Source: Streptomyces sp. A 4/2
GTDB lineage: Bacteria > Actinomycetota > Actinomycetes > Streptomycetales > Streptomycetaceae
Direction of reading: 5' to 3'
DNA length: 64,000 nt
Assembly (NCBI RefSeq): GCF_940670765.1
Contig: NZ_CALNVW010000031.1
Location: 1-64,000 of the forward strand
Shown here: in pieces, positions 55,222 to 63,725 of the stretch
How positions within the stretch are numbered: position 1 is the stretch's first letter
Layout: each line of letters starts with the position of its first letter
The notes under the pieces: generated by a model
The model's input: the letters and a program-made list of their open reading frames with translations, nothing else
Databases searched by the model: none
What the model was told of the DNA's origin: nothing
Position numbers and translations under genes: made by a program

Positions 55222-55383
55222 ATGTCCGTAACTTCAGCCTCCTCCGCCGCTGCCAAGAAGCCGCGTGTCCCTCTGGCCGAGATCGACGTTCGCGGTACCG
55301 AGGCTGTCAAGCAGCTCGGCCGGGTGCTCCCGACGTCAACCGGCCGTTCGATGCGGGCATCCACCTTCAATTCAGCGCTCTAG
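55222..55383 (+). CDS. fxsA: FxSxx-COOH precursor peptide FxsA
   Basis: This 53-residue peptide ends in RASTFNSAL. The last five residues FNSAL match the FxSxx-COOH rule exactly: Phe49, Ser51 and two residues before the stop. The leader is basic and Ala/Ser-rich at the start, followed by VPLAEIDVRGTEAVKQLGRV, the usual recognition-like stretch. A radical SAM enzyme follows 9 bases after the stop. The ATG is preceded by AAGGGCGG. Products of such precursors are thought to carry a ring across F-x-S, but the final product is unknown. Confidence 0.88.
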   Translation: MSVTSASSAAAKKPRVPLAEIDVRGTEAVKQLGRVLPTSTGRSMRASTFNSAL

Positions 55384-55392
55384 ACTGGCGGA

Positions 55393-57603
55393 ATGACAGG
55401 ACCCCTGGTCCCATTCCGCGAGATCGTCCTCAAGGTTCACAGCAGATGCGATCTTGCCTGTGACCACTGTTATGTCTACGAACATGCTGATCAGAGCTGG
55501 CGTACTCGGCCGAAGGCGATCTCTGACCAGGCGATTCACTGGACGGCTCTGCGACTGGCGGAGCACGCCAGGACCCATGCCCTGCCCTCCGTGTCAGTGA
55601 TCCTGCACGGAGGGGAGCCACTGCTGGCGGGTCCCGCACGACTGCGCCGTATCTGTGAGGAGCTCACCGGGGCCCTGGAAGGGACCGCCGAGCTCGACCT
55701 CCGGATCCACACCAACGGCCTTCAGCTCAGCCCCCGCTACCTGGATCTCTTCGATGAATTCCGGGTCCGGGTCGGCATCTCCCTCGACGGGGACCAGACG
55801 TCCAACGACCGGCACCGGCGCTTCGCCGACGGACGCAGCAGCCACCCCCTGGTGCTCCGGGCCGTGGAACTCCTGCGCCAGGAGCGGTACGCGCACCTCG
55901 ACCTCGGCCTGCTCTGCACCATCGACGTGCTGAACGACCCCGTCGCCGTGTACGACGCGCTGACCGCCCTCGGTCCGCCACGCATCGACTTCCTGCTGCC
56001 GCACGCGACCTGGGACGCTCCTCCGCACCGGCCCGACGGTTCACCGACCGCCTACGCCGACTGGATCCTGGCGGCCTTCGACCGCTGGGACGGCCAGGGG
56101 CGGCAGATTCCGGTACGGCTCTTCGAGTCGGTCCTCTCCACGCTCAACGGCGGTCCGAGCCTCACCGAATCGCTCGGCCTCGCCCCCACCGACCTCGTCG
56201 TCGTGGAGACCGACGGCACCCTGGAACAGGTCGACTCGCTCAAGAGTGCCTACGAGGGCGCCGCGTTCACGGGATTCGACGTGTTCACCCACGCCTTCGA
56301 CGAGGTCGCGGCGCACCCCGGGGTGCGCGCCAGACAGCTGGGCCTCGCGGGCGTCGGTGACAAGTGCCGCGCGTGCCCGGTCGTGCGCTCCTGCGGCGGC
56401 GGCCTCTACACCCACCGCTACCGCGCGGGCTCCTTCGACCAGGAGAGCGTCTACTGCGCCGACCTGGAGGCGCTGGTGCGCGGCATCGAGGCCCGTACCG
56501 CGGCCGCGACCACGTCCGCCGCGCTCACCGACCCGGAGGAGCTGACGGCCGGACAGCAGGAACTGACCCGCACCCTGCTGGCCACCCTGCACGCCGACCT
56601 GGACGGCCGGGGCGGCGAGGAGTGGGCGCGGGCCTGGGAGCTCGCCGGCGCCGTCGAGCAGCGCTCCGACGGGCTCGACACCGTGCTGGACCAGCCCTAC
56701 GCCCGCAGTTGGCTCCTCGGCGCCCTGGACGCCGTGCAGGAGGGGCGTATCCGGCCCGCGGACATTGCCGGGCTGGCCGGATACGCCGCGGCCGGTGCGC
56801 TGCGCGGCGGCCTGGACCTGCCCGTCACCGTCGCCTACACCGACGGTTTGCTGCACCTGCCCACCTACGGCGCCCTGCGGCTGGCGGGCGCCGGGGAGAG
56901 CGGCCGTGCCGAGGTCCGCCGCGCCGAGAAGGGCTTCCTCGTACGGGGCGCGGGCGCCGAGCGGCGGATCGTCCGCCCGGAGGAGGAGACCGCCGACTGG
57001 CAGCCGCTGCGCAGGATCGACTGCGACGGCGCACCCGATCTGGTGCTGGACGACCTCGATCCGTACCGCGACTGCTTCGGTACGCCCGTCGGGCCGCGCC
57101 TCGGTCTGGCCGAGGCCGCCGACTGGAGCGCCCACTTCGCCCGTGCCTGGTCCGCGCTGCGGACGGCCGTCCCCGGGCGGGCCGCGGCAGCGGCGGACCG
57201 GCTCACCACGGTCACGCCGCTGATCGCCGGCGCGCCCAGGGCCGGACGGCACGGGTACGGGGCGCTGGGCGTCGCGGCGGCGGACCTCACCCCGCAGGCC
57301 CTGCTGCGCGCGGTGCGCCGGGCGGAACTGCGGGCGCTCCTCGAGGTCGCCGACCTCTACGCCGAGGACGGAGCCTGGCTCCACCGGGTGCCCTGGGCGC
57401 GGGATCCGCTGCCGGTCTCCGGGGTGCTGGCCGCGGCCCACGAAGGCGTCGCGCTCGCCGCGTACGGGAAAGACCGTGCGCGCACCCTGGCGCAGACCCG
57501 GCAGGCGCTGGAAGCTCTGGAGGGGGCGGCCGAACTGACCGTCAGCGGCAAGAGCCTGGTCGCCGCCCTGTGGGACGAGTGGGAAGAGGCGGCCCATGGC
57601 TGA
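55393..57603 (+). CDS. fxsB: Radical SAM/SPASM maturase FxsB with degenerate HExxH extension (FxsBH)
   Basis: This 736-residue enzyme has a radical SAM core with CxxxCxxC at Cys19, Cys23, Cys26, and a SPASM region (CRACPVVRSCGGG, around residues 324-337). The C-terminal half (about 380-736) resembles HExxH peptide-modification enzymes, but the HExxH site reads RAVRR at residues 639-643, so it is likely inactive and may be a peptide-binding domain. FxsB-type enzymes have been shown to make three-residue cyclophanes on their precursors. It overlaps the next gene by 8 bp. Confidence 0.92.
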   Translation: MTGPLVPFREIVLKVHSRCDLACDHCYVYEHADQSWRTRPKAISDQAIHWTALRLAEHARTHALPSVSVILHGGEPLLAGPARLRRICEELTGALEGTAELDLRIHTNGLQLSPRYLDLFDEFRVRVGISLDGDQTSNDRHRRFADGRSSHPLVLRAVELLRQERYAHLDLGLLCTIDVLNDPVAVYDALTALGPPRIDFLLPHATWDAPPHRPDGSPTAYADWILAAFDRWDGQGRQIPVRLFESVLSTLNGGPSLTESLGLAPTDLVVVETDGTLEQVDSLKSAYEGAAFTGFDVFTHAFDEVAAHPGVRARQLGLAGVGDKCRACPVVRSCGGGLYTHRYRAGSFDQESVYCADLEALVRGIEARTAAATTSAALTDPEELTAGQQELTRTLLATLHADLDGRGGEEWARAWELAGAVEQRSDGLDTVLDQPYARSWLLGALDAVQEGRIRPADIAGLAGYAAAGALRGGLDLPVTVAYTDGLLHLPTYGALRLAGAGESGRAEVRRAEKGFLVRGAGAERRIVRPEEETADWQPLRRIDCDGAPDLVLDDLDPYRDCFGTPVGPRLGLAEAADWSAHFARAWSALRTAVPGRAAAAADRLTTVTPLIAGAPRAGRHGYGALGVAAADLTPQALLRAVRRAELRALLEVADLYAEDGAWLHRVPWARDPLPVSGVLAAAHEGVALAAYGKDRARTLAQTRQALEALEGAAELTVSGKSLVAALWDEWEEAAHG

Positions 57604-58363
57604 AGGCGCCCGACTGGCCGGGGAGCTGAGCGTGCTCGGTGTGACGCGTGGGGCGACCCTGCTGGTGCACGCCTCGCTCGGCGGCACCGGGCTGCGGGCC
57701 CGGACGCTGCGGGACGCGTTGCTGGCCGTACTGGGCGAGGAGGGCACCCTGGTGGTCCCGGCCTTCACCCCGGAGAACTCCACGACGTCGACGGCCCACC
57801 TGCGCCAGGTGGAAGGGCTCGGCGCGAGCCGCAAGGCGGACTTCCTGGCCGCGATGCCGGCCTTCGATCCGACGCGCACACCGTGTCCCGGCATGGGCCG
57901 GCTGGCTGAATGTGTCCGGCTCTCCGAGGGCGCCGTTCGCAGCGATCATCCGCAGACCTCCTTCGCCGCGGTGGGCGCGCGCGCCCGGGAACTGGTAAAA
58001 GGCCATCCGGCCGATTGCCATCTGGGCGAGGAATCACCGCTGGGAAAGCTGTTCGAGGCCGATGCCCAGGAATTGATGATCAATGTGGGATTCGAGGTGT
58101 GCACCTCGTTCCACCTCGCCGAATACCGGATTCCGGATACCCCGCCGAAGACGTACCGCTGTGTGGTGAACGCCGGGGGGAAGCGTGCGTGGTTCACGTA
58201 CGAGGACATCGCACTCGACGACAGTGATTTCGAACTGATCGGTGCGGACTTTCCCCGAACGGGGCTGCGGGAAGGGAAGCTGGGGAACGCGGCGGCAATG
58301 CTGTTCCCGATCAAGGACGCGGTGGGCCACGCGGTGAAGTGGATGACTGAAAAGCGGCGTTGA
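57596..58363 (+). CDS. AAC(3)-family N-acetyltransferase in the Fxs operon
   Basis: This 255-residue acetyltransferase is of the aminoglycoside 3-N-acetyltransferase family. It has LLVHASLGG at the acetyl-CoA site, RSDHPQTSFAAVG, and TSFHLAEY with the catalytic His. Key residues look intact. Its overlap with fxsB suggests that it acts on the peptide product or as self-protection rather than on an aminoglycoside; such genes often accompany FxsB. The ATG lies inside the fxsB end. Confidence 0.88.
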   Translation: MAEGARLAGELSVLGVTRGATLLVHASLGGTGLRARTLRDALLAVLGEEGTLVVPAFTPENSTTSTAHLRQVEGLGASRKADFLAAMPAFDPTRTPCPGMGRLAECVRLSEGAVRSDHPQTSFAAVGARARELVKGHPADCHLGEESPLGKLFEADAQELMINVGFEVCTSFHLAEYRIPDTPPKTYRCVVNAGGKRAWFTYEDIALDDSDFELIGADFPRTGLREGKLGNAAAMLFPIKDAVGHAVKWMTEKRR

Positions 58364-58403
58364 TTGACCGAACGTCGACGGGGTGGAGCCTGTCCGCTCC
58401 GGA

Positions 58404-59768
58404 ATGATGTCTTCATGGAGGACGGGGGGCGAGTTGGCAGCGTCGGAACAGCCGAGAGCGGCGAACCACAGGCCGTATTTTTTTCTCAGCTATGCGCATA
58501 CGCCGAAGCACGGCGCGGTGGGTCCGGACCCGGACATGTGGGTCGAGCGTCTCTTCCGCGATCTCTGTGCCCATGTGATGGCCATGACGGACCTCCCGGC
58601 CGGAGCACCGGCGGGCTTCATCGACCGGGAGTTGCGGTCGGGTGAGGGCTGGTCGGAGCGGCTCGGTGAAGTCCTCGCCACCTGCCGGGTCTTCGTCCCG
58701 CTCTTCTCCCCGCGATATTTCGGCAGCGAGATGTGCGGGAAGGAGTGGTACGCCTTCGCGCAGCGCGCCATCCAGCACCAGGCCCGCAGCAACCGCACGG
58801 CGGAGGCGATAGTCCCCGCCCTCTGGGTTCCCGTCCCGCCCCATCAACTCCCGGGCCCCGCCGAGCGGTTGCAGTTCAATCACCGCGCCTTCGGGGACCG
58901 CTACGTGACGGACGGGCTCTACGGGCTGATCAAACTCCGGATATTCGCCGAGGAGTACGAGCGGGCCGTCTACGAACTGGCCAAACGGATCGTGAGCGTC
59001 GCCGACGCGTCGGCCGTCGGGCCCGGCCGCCCCGTCGACTACCGGGTCACCCCCAGCGCCTTCGGCCCGCCCAGCGGCGGACCGCGTCCCATGCAGCTGA
59101 CCGTCGCCGCGCCCGCCCGCGACGACCTGCCCGATGGACGGCACCCCGAGTACTACGGGGACACCCCGCTGGACTGGAATCCTTACCACCCCGACTCCGC
59201 CCAGCCGCTGGCCAGACTGGCCGAGGACCTGGTGCGCTCGCTCAACTACCAGGCGACCGTGACCTCCTTCGACGAGGAGGTGCTCCATCTCGACGGGAAG
59301 CAGCCGCCGTCCCGTCCGGAGGTGCTGCTCGTCGACCGCTGGGCACTGCACGACGAGGAACGGCGCGAGCGGCTCGCCGCCTTCGACTCCGAGCACCGCC
59401 CCTGGGCGAGCGTGGTGGTCCCGTGGAACCGCGACGACCACCAGAGCAGAGCCTCCGAGGCGGAACTCACCGGACGGCTGGAGGACACCATGCCGTCCAA
59501 GATGCGCCAGGGGCGCGCGACCTCACGGGCCGCCGCCAAGGGCGTACCGAGCATGGAGGCCTTCGGGCAGATCCTGCCCCAGGTGGTGGAGGCCGCTGCC
59601 CAGCAGTACCTGAAACACGCCACGGTCTACCCGCCGGCCGGCGGCGGACACCACGAACGGCCCCGGCTCATCGGCCCGATGGCCACCGAGCAGGCCACCA
59701 CCCGCTTCATACCCGGTACGCAGGACCACGCGCTCGATGCGGAGGACACGGATGACGGCAGGTCGTGA
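58404..59768 (+). CDS. fxsC: TIR-like protein FxsC
   Basis: This protein of about 454 residues has an N-terminal TIR-like domain (RPYFFLSYAHTP, then CRVFVPLFSPRYFGSEMCGKEW) and an FxsC-type C-terminal domain with VVVPWNRDD. TIR domains can cleave NAD or assemble signals, but the catalytic Glu here is not certain. The start is unclear: ATG at 58404, a GTG at 58383 or TTG at 58434 are all in frame, and the last would be closest to relatives. It overlaps fxsT by 17 bp. Confidence 0.88.
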   Translation: MMSSWRTGGELAASEQPRAANHRPYFFLSYAHTPKHGAVGPDPDMWVERLFRDLCAHVMAMTDLPAGAPAGFIDRELRSGEGWSERLGEVLATCRVFVPLFSPRYFGSEMCGKEWYAFAQRAIQHQARSNRTAEAIVPALWVPVPPHQLPGPAERLQFNHRAFGDRYVTDGLYGLIKLRIFAEEYERAVYELAKRIVSVADASAVGPGRPVDYRVTPSAFGPPSGGPRPMQLTVAAPARDDLPDGRHPEYYGDTPLDWNPYHPDSAQPLARLAEDLVRSLNYQATVTSFDEEVLHLDGKQPPSRPEVLLVDRWALHDEERRERLAAFDSEHRPWASVVVPWNRDDHQSRASEAELTGRLEDTMPSKMRQGRATSRAAAKGVPSMEAFGQILPQVVEAAAQQYLKHATVYPPAGGGHHERPRLIGPMATEQATTRFIPGTQDHALDAEDTDDGRS

Positions 59769-62700
59769 CGGACGCATCGTCACCTTCTACTCGTACAAGG
59801 GAGGTACCGGCCGGACCATGGCCCTGGCCAACACGGCCTGGATCCTGGCCGCCAACGGCAAACGCGTCCTCGCGGTCGACTGGGACCTGGAAGCGCCCGG
59901 CCTCTACCGGTTCTTCCACCCCTTCCTCGACCCCTCCACACTCGGCGCCACCACCGGGATCATCGACCTGATCACCGAGTACGCCTGGGCCGCGACCAGT
60001 CCCGTACCGCGCCCCGACGACTGGCACCGCGGCTACGCGCGCATCCAGCAGCACGCGGTCTCGCTGACCCCGGAGACGCTCGGCTGGGAGTTCCCCGACG
60101 GCGGTACGCTCGACTTCGTCTCGGCCGGGCGGCAGAACCGCGAGTACTCCGCCACCGTCTCCACCTTCGACTGGGACAACTTCTACGACCGGCTCGGCGG
60201 CGGTCACTTCTTCGATGCCCTGCGCGACGACATGAAGGCCAACTACGACTACGTCCTCATCGACAGCCGCACCGGCCTGAGCGACATCGCCGACATCTGC
60301 ACCGTCCATCTGCCGGACGCGCTCGTCGACTGCTTCACCCTCAGCGACCAGTCCATCGACGGAGCCGCCGCGGTGGCCCGCCAGATCGACAAGCACGACA
60401 GCGGCCGGGGCATCCAGATCCTGCCCGTCCCCATGCGGATCGATGAGGGCGAGAAGGAGAAGGCGGACGCCGGCCGGGCGCTGGCCAGGCTGCGGTTCGA
60501 CGGGCTGCCGCGCGGACTCACCGGTGAGGAACTCACCGCCTACTGGGGCGCGGTCGAGATCCCGTACCGCCCCTACTACGCGTACGAGGAGACCCTGGCG
60601 ACCTTCGGTGACGAGGCCGGGCTCAGCAACTCCCTGCTCTCCGCCTTCGAACGGCTCGCCGCTGTCGTCACCGACCAGCAGGTCACCTCGATGCCGCAGA
60701 TCCCCGAGGAGACCAGGCTGCGCATCAGGGACGCCTTCACCCGCCGCCGCCCCGCGCTCCCCGCCGACCTGCTCCTCAGCTACGTGGCGGAGAACCGGAT
60801 GTGGGCCGACTGGATCGAGTCGGTGCTCACCCGGGCCGGATTCCGGGTGGTGCCGCGCGATGTGTCGGCGGAGCCGGCACCCGGCAGTACGGGTGAGACC
60901 GCGACGGCCGAGGGCGCCGCCCGTACCGTCGTCGTGCTCTCCAGCGCCTACCTCAAGTCGGTCCGTGCCGTGGAGGTCTGGCGGCGTTCGGCGGCCGAGG
61001 ACCCCTCGGGCACCCGGCGGCACCTGCTGCCGCTGCGGGTCGGTGACGTCCGGCTGACCACGCCGTACATCGACCGCAACCCGACCGACCTGTTCCGGCT
61101 CGACGAAGTGCACGCCACGGCCGCGCTGTTGCGGGCGGTGGACCGGCCCGTCCAGCTCACGGACGGGGTGGCACCGGGGCCGCGCTTCCCCGGGACCGTA
61201 CCGAAGATCTGGAACGCACCGGCCCGCAACTCCGGCTTCACCGGCCGGTCCCTGGTGCTGGAGCGGATGCGTGACCAGCTCGGCGGCGGAATGGCCGTGG
61301 TGCTGCCACAGCCCCAGACGCTCTACGGACTCGGTGGCGTCGGCAAGACCCAGGTCGCTCTCGAATACGTGCACCGCTTCATGGCCGACTACGACCTGGT
61401 GTGGTGGATCTCCGCCGAACAGACCGACGACGTGGTGTCCGGTCTCGCCGAACTCGCCGTCCGGCTGGGCACCCAGGGCGCCGACGACATGGCGGCGGCC
61501 TCCCAGGAGGCCATCGATCTGCTGCGCCGCGGCGTGCCCACCGCACGCTGGCTGCTGGTCTTCGACAACGCCGACGATCCCGAGCAGCTCAAGCGGTTCT
61601 TCCCGCCGGGCGGCCCCGGCCACGTCCTGGTGACCTCGCGCAACCAGACGTGGTCGCAGTACGGGGACGCCCTGCCCGTCGACGTCTTCCTGCGGGAGGA
61701 GTCCGTCGAGCACCTCCAGCGCCGGGCGCCCGGACTCTCCGCCGTGGACGCCGCGAGGGTCGCGGAAGCGGTCGGCGACCTGCCGCTGGCGGTCGAGCAG
61801 GCAGCCGCCTGGATCGCGGAGACCGCCACCCCCGTCGACACCTACCTGGAGCAACTGGCGCAGGAGGCCGAGAGCGTCCTCGGGCTCAACCAGCCCGTCG
61901 GCTACCCCGAACCGGTGGCCGCCACCTGGAACGTGTCCATCGCCCGGCTCAAGGAACGCTCGCCCGCCGCGGTCCGGCTGCTCCAGCTCTGCGCCTTCTT
62001 CGCCCCCGAGCCGATCTCGGCGAAGCTGCTCTACAGCAAGGAGATGATCGACGCGCTCAAGCCGTACGACGCGACCCTCCAGGAGAAGCTGGTGCTCGGC
62101 CGGGTCATCCGGGAGATCGGCCGGTTCGCACTCGCCAAGGTGGACCAGGTGGGCGGCTCCATCCAGGTGCACCGGCTGGTGCAGGCCGTCATCAAGGCCC
62201 AGCTCACCCAGGAGGAGCAGAACGACGCACGGCACGCCGTCCACATGATCCTCGCGGGCGCCAGGCCCGACGGTGACGAGCCCATAGACAATCCGGACAC
62301 CTGGCCCGACTTCGCCCCCATCTGGCCACACCTGGGGCCCTCGGAGGCCCGGCTCTGCAAGGACCCGGAGACCCGTCGGCTGATGATCGACCGGGTGCGC
62401 TACCTCTGGAAGCGCGGCGACTTCGCCACGGCACTGGCACTCGCGAACGACCTGCGCGAGGTCTGGCGCGAAGAGCTCGGCAGCAACGACCTCCAGTACC
62501 TCTACCTCCGCTTCCACCTCTCCAACATCCTTCGCTCGCGCGGCCGTTACGTGGAGGCCATGGAGCTGGACGAGGAGACCCTGCGACGCCAGCGCGAACA
62601 GCTCCCGGAGCTCGGCCCCTCGCATCCGCACACGTACATGACCACCAGCGCGCTGGCCATGGACCTCGGCGCGCTCGGCGAGTACAGCAGGGCCATGACG

Positions 62701-63699
62701 CTGGCCATCGAGGCGTACGAGGGGTTCAAGGAGATCTTCGACGAGTCCCACCCGAGGACCCTGGCGGCAGCCAACAACCTGGCGCTGAACCTGCGGATCG
62801 CGGGGCAGTACGCCCGCGCCCGGGAGATGGACCAGGACGTCTACGACCGGCGCACCGAGGTGCTCGGCCCCGAGCATCCGTACACCCTCTCCTCCGCCCA
62901 GAACCTGGCGCGCGACCTGCGCGAGGTCGGCAGGTACGAGGACTCCGTCGCGCTGCTCTCGCGTACCTACGAGATCTTCAAGGCGCAGCTGGGGAAGGCA
63001 TTCCCCGGCACCCTCGCCGCGGCCAAGAGCCTCGCGGTCTCGCTGCGCAGGGCGGGCCGTCTGGAGGACGCGCGGCGGCTGACCACGGCCACCCGCGACC
63101 GGTACCGCCTCAAATACACCATGGCCAATCCCGACTGGCTGGCCTGCGACCTGAACTACGCGGCCGATCTGTTCGCGGCCGGGGACGCGGCGGGGGCGCG
63201 GGACGCCGCCCAGGCGGTGGTGGACCAGTACCTGCAGGGGCCGGGGGAGCGGCACCCGTACACCCTCACCGCCATGAACAACCTGGGCATCTACCAGTGG
63301 GCCAGCGGATCGCTGGACACCGCGGAGTCACTGCTCACCAGCACGATCACGACGATGGGCGAGGTGCTGAACGCCCGGCACCCGCACGTGCTGTTCGCGA
63401 CGGTCAATCTCGCCAACGTCACGGCCGACCTGGGGGACGCGCACAAGGCGCTGGAGATCGAGCGCCGGGTCGTCACGGCGCTGCGCGAGGTCGTCGGCGC
63501 GCACCATCCGGAGACCCTGGCCTGTGCGTCCAACATGTCGGTGACGCTGGACGTGCTGGGCCGCAAGGAAGAGGCGCAGCTGTTGCGGACGGAGACCGTC
63601 TCCGAGCTGCAACGGCAGCTCGGGGACGACCACACCTATGTGGGGATCGCGAGCGACGCCCGGCGGTTCAACCGGGACCTGGAGCCGCTCGTCGTGTAG
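59752..63699 (+). CDS. fxsT: FxSxx system multidomain ATPase-TIR-NB-ARC-TPR protein FxsT
   Basis: This 1315-residue protein has: a ParA-like ATPase (residues about 8-330) with deviant P-loop YKGGTGRTM (Arg21 for Lys); a TIR-like domain (about 335-470); an NB-ARC ATPase with Walker A GLGGVGKTQ (about 526) and Walker B LLVFDNADD (about 600); and a long TPR array (about 875-1300) with repeats such as HPRTLAAANNLALNL. It is the signature last gene of the FxSxx-COOH system. The build resembles STAND immune receptors. The ATG follows GGAGGA. Confidence 0.92.
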   Translation: MTAGRDGRIVTFYSYKGGTGRTMALANTAWILAANGKRVLAVDWDLEAPGLYRFFHPFLDPSTLGATTGIIDLITEYAWAATSPVPRPDDWHRGYARIQQHAVSLTPETLGWEFPDGGTLDFVSAGRQNREYSATVSTFDWDNFYDRLGGGHFFDALRDDMKANYDYVLIDSRTGLSDIADICTVHLPDALVDCFTLSDQSIDGAAAVARQIDKHDSGRGIQILPVPMRIDEGEKEKADAGRALARLRFDGLPRGLTGEELTAYWGAVEIPYRPYYAYEETLATFGDEAGLSNSLLSAFERLAAVVTDQQVTSMPQIPEETRLRIRDAFTRRRPALPADLLLSYVAENRMWADWIESVLTRAGFRVVPRDVSAEPAPGSTGETATAEGAARTVVVLSSAYLKSVRAVEVWRRSAAEDPSGTRRHLLPLRVGDVRLTTPYIDRNPTDLFRLDEVHATAALLRAVDRPVQLTDGVAPGPRFPGTVPKIWNAPARNSGFTGRSLVLERMRDQLGGGMAVVLPQPQTLYGLGGVGKTQVALEYVHRFMADYDLVWWISAEQTDDVVSGLAELAVRLGTQGADDMAAASQEAIDLLRRGVPTARWLLVFDNADDPEQLKRFFPPGGPGHVLVTSRNQTWSQYGDALPVDVFLREESVEHLQRRAPGLSAVDAARVAEAVGDLPLAVEQAAAWIAETATPVDTYLEQLAQEAESVLGLNQPVGYPEPVAATWNVSIARLKERSPAAVRLLQLCAFFAPEPISAKLLYSKEMIDALKPYDATLQEKLVLGRVIREIGRFALAKVDQVGGSIQVHRLVQAVIKAQLTQEEQNDARHAVHMILAGARPDGDEPIDNPDTWPDFAPIWPHLGPSEARLCKDPETRRLMIDRVRYLWKRGDFATALALANDLREVWREELGSNDLQYLYLRFHLSNILRSRGRYVEAMELDEETLRRQREQLPELGPSHPHTYMTTSALAMDLGALGEYSRAMTLAIEAYEGFKEIFDESHPRTLAAANNLALNLRIAGQYARAREMDQDVYDRRTEVLGPEHPYTLSSAQNLARDLREVGRYEDSVALLSRTYEIFKAQLGKAFPGTLAAAKSLAVSLRRAGRLEDARRLTTATRDRYRLKYTMANPDWLACDLNYAADLFAAGDAAGARDAAQAVVDQYLQGPGERHPYTLTAMNNLGIYQWASGSLDTAESLLTSTITTMGEVLNARHPHVLFATVNLANVTADLGDAHKALEIERRVVTALREVVGAHHPETLACASNMSVTLDVLGRKEEAQLLRTETVSELQRQLGDDHTYVGIASDARRFNRDLEPLVV

Positions 63700-63725
63700 G
63701 GCCTCTCGGAGTACCTGGCAGTCCC

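Noticed and set aside
59707..63255. 1182-codon minus-strand frame opposite fxsT
   Set aside because: It has no domain, is low complexity, and mirrors the codon pattern of the real gene, which has four clear domains.
55222..63699. Separate HExxH protein gene of the Fxs system
   Set aside because: None was found; the only related sequence is the degenerate domain fused to FxsB.
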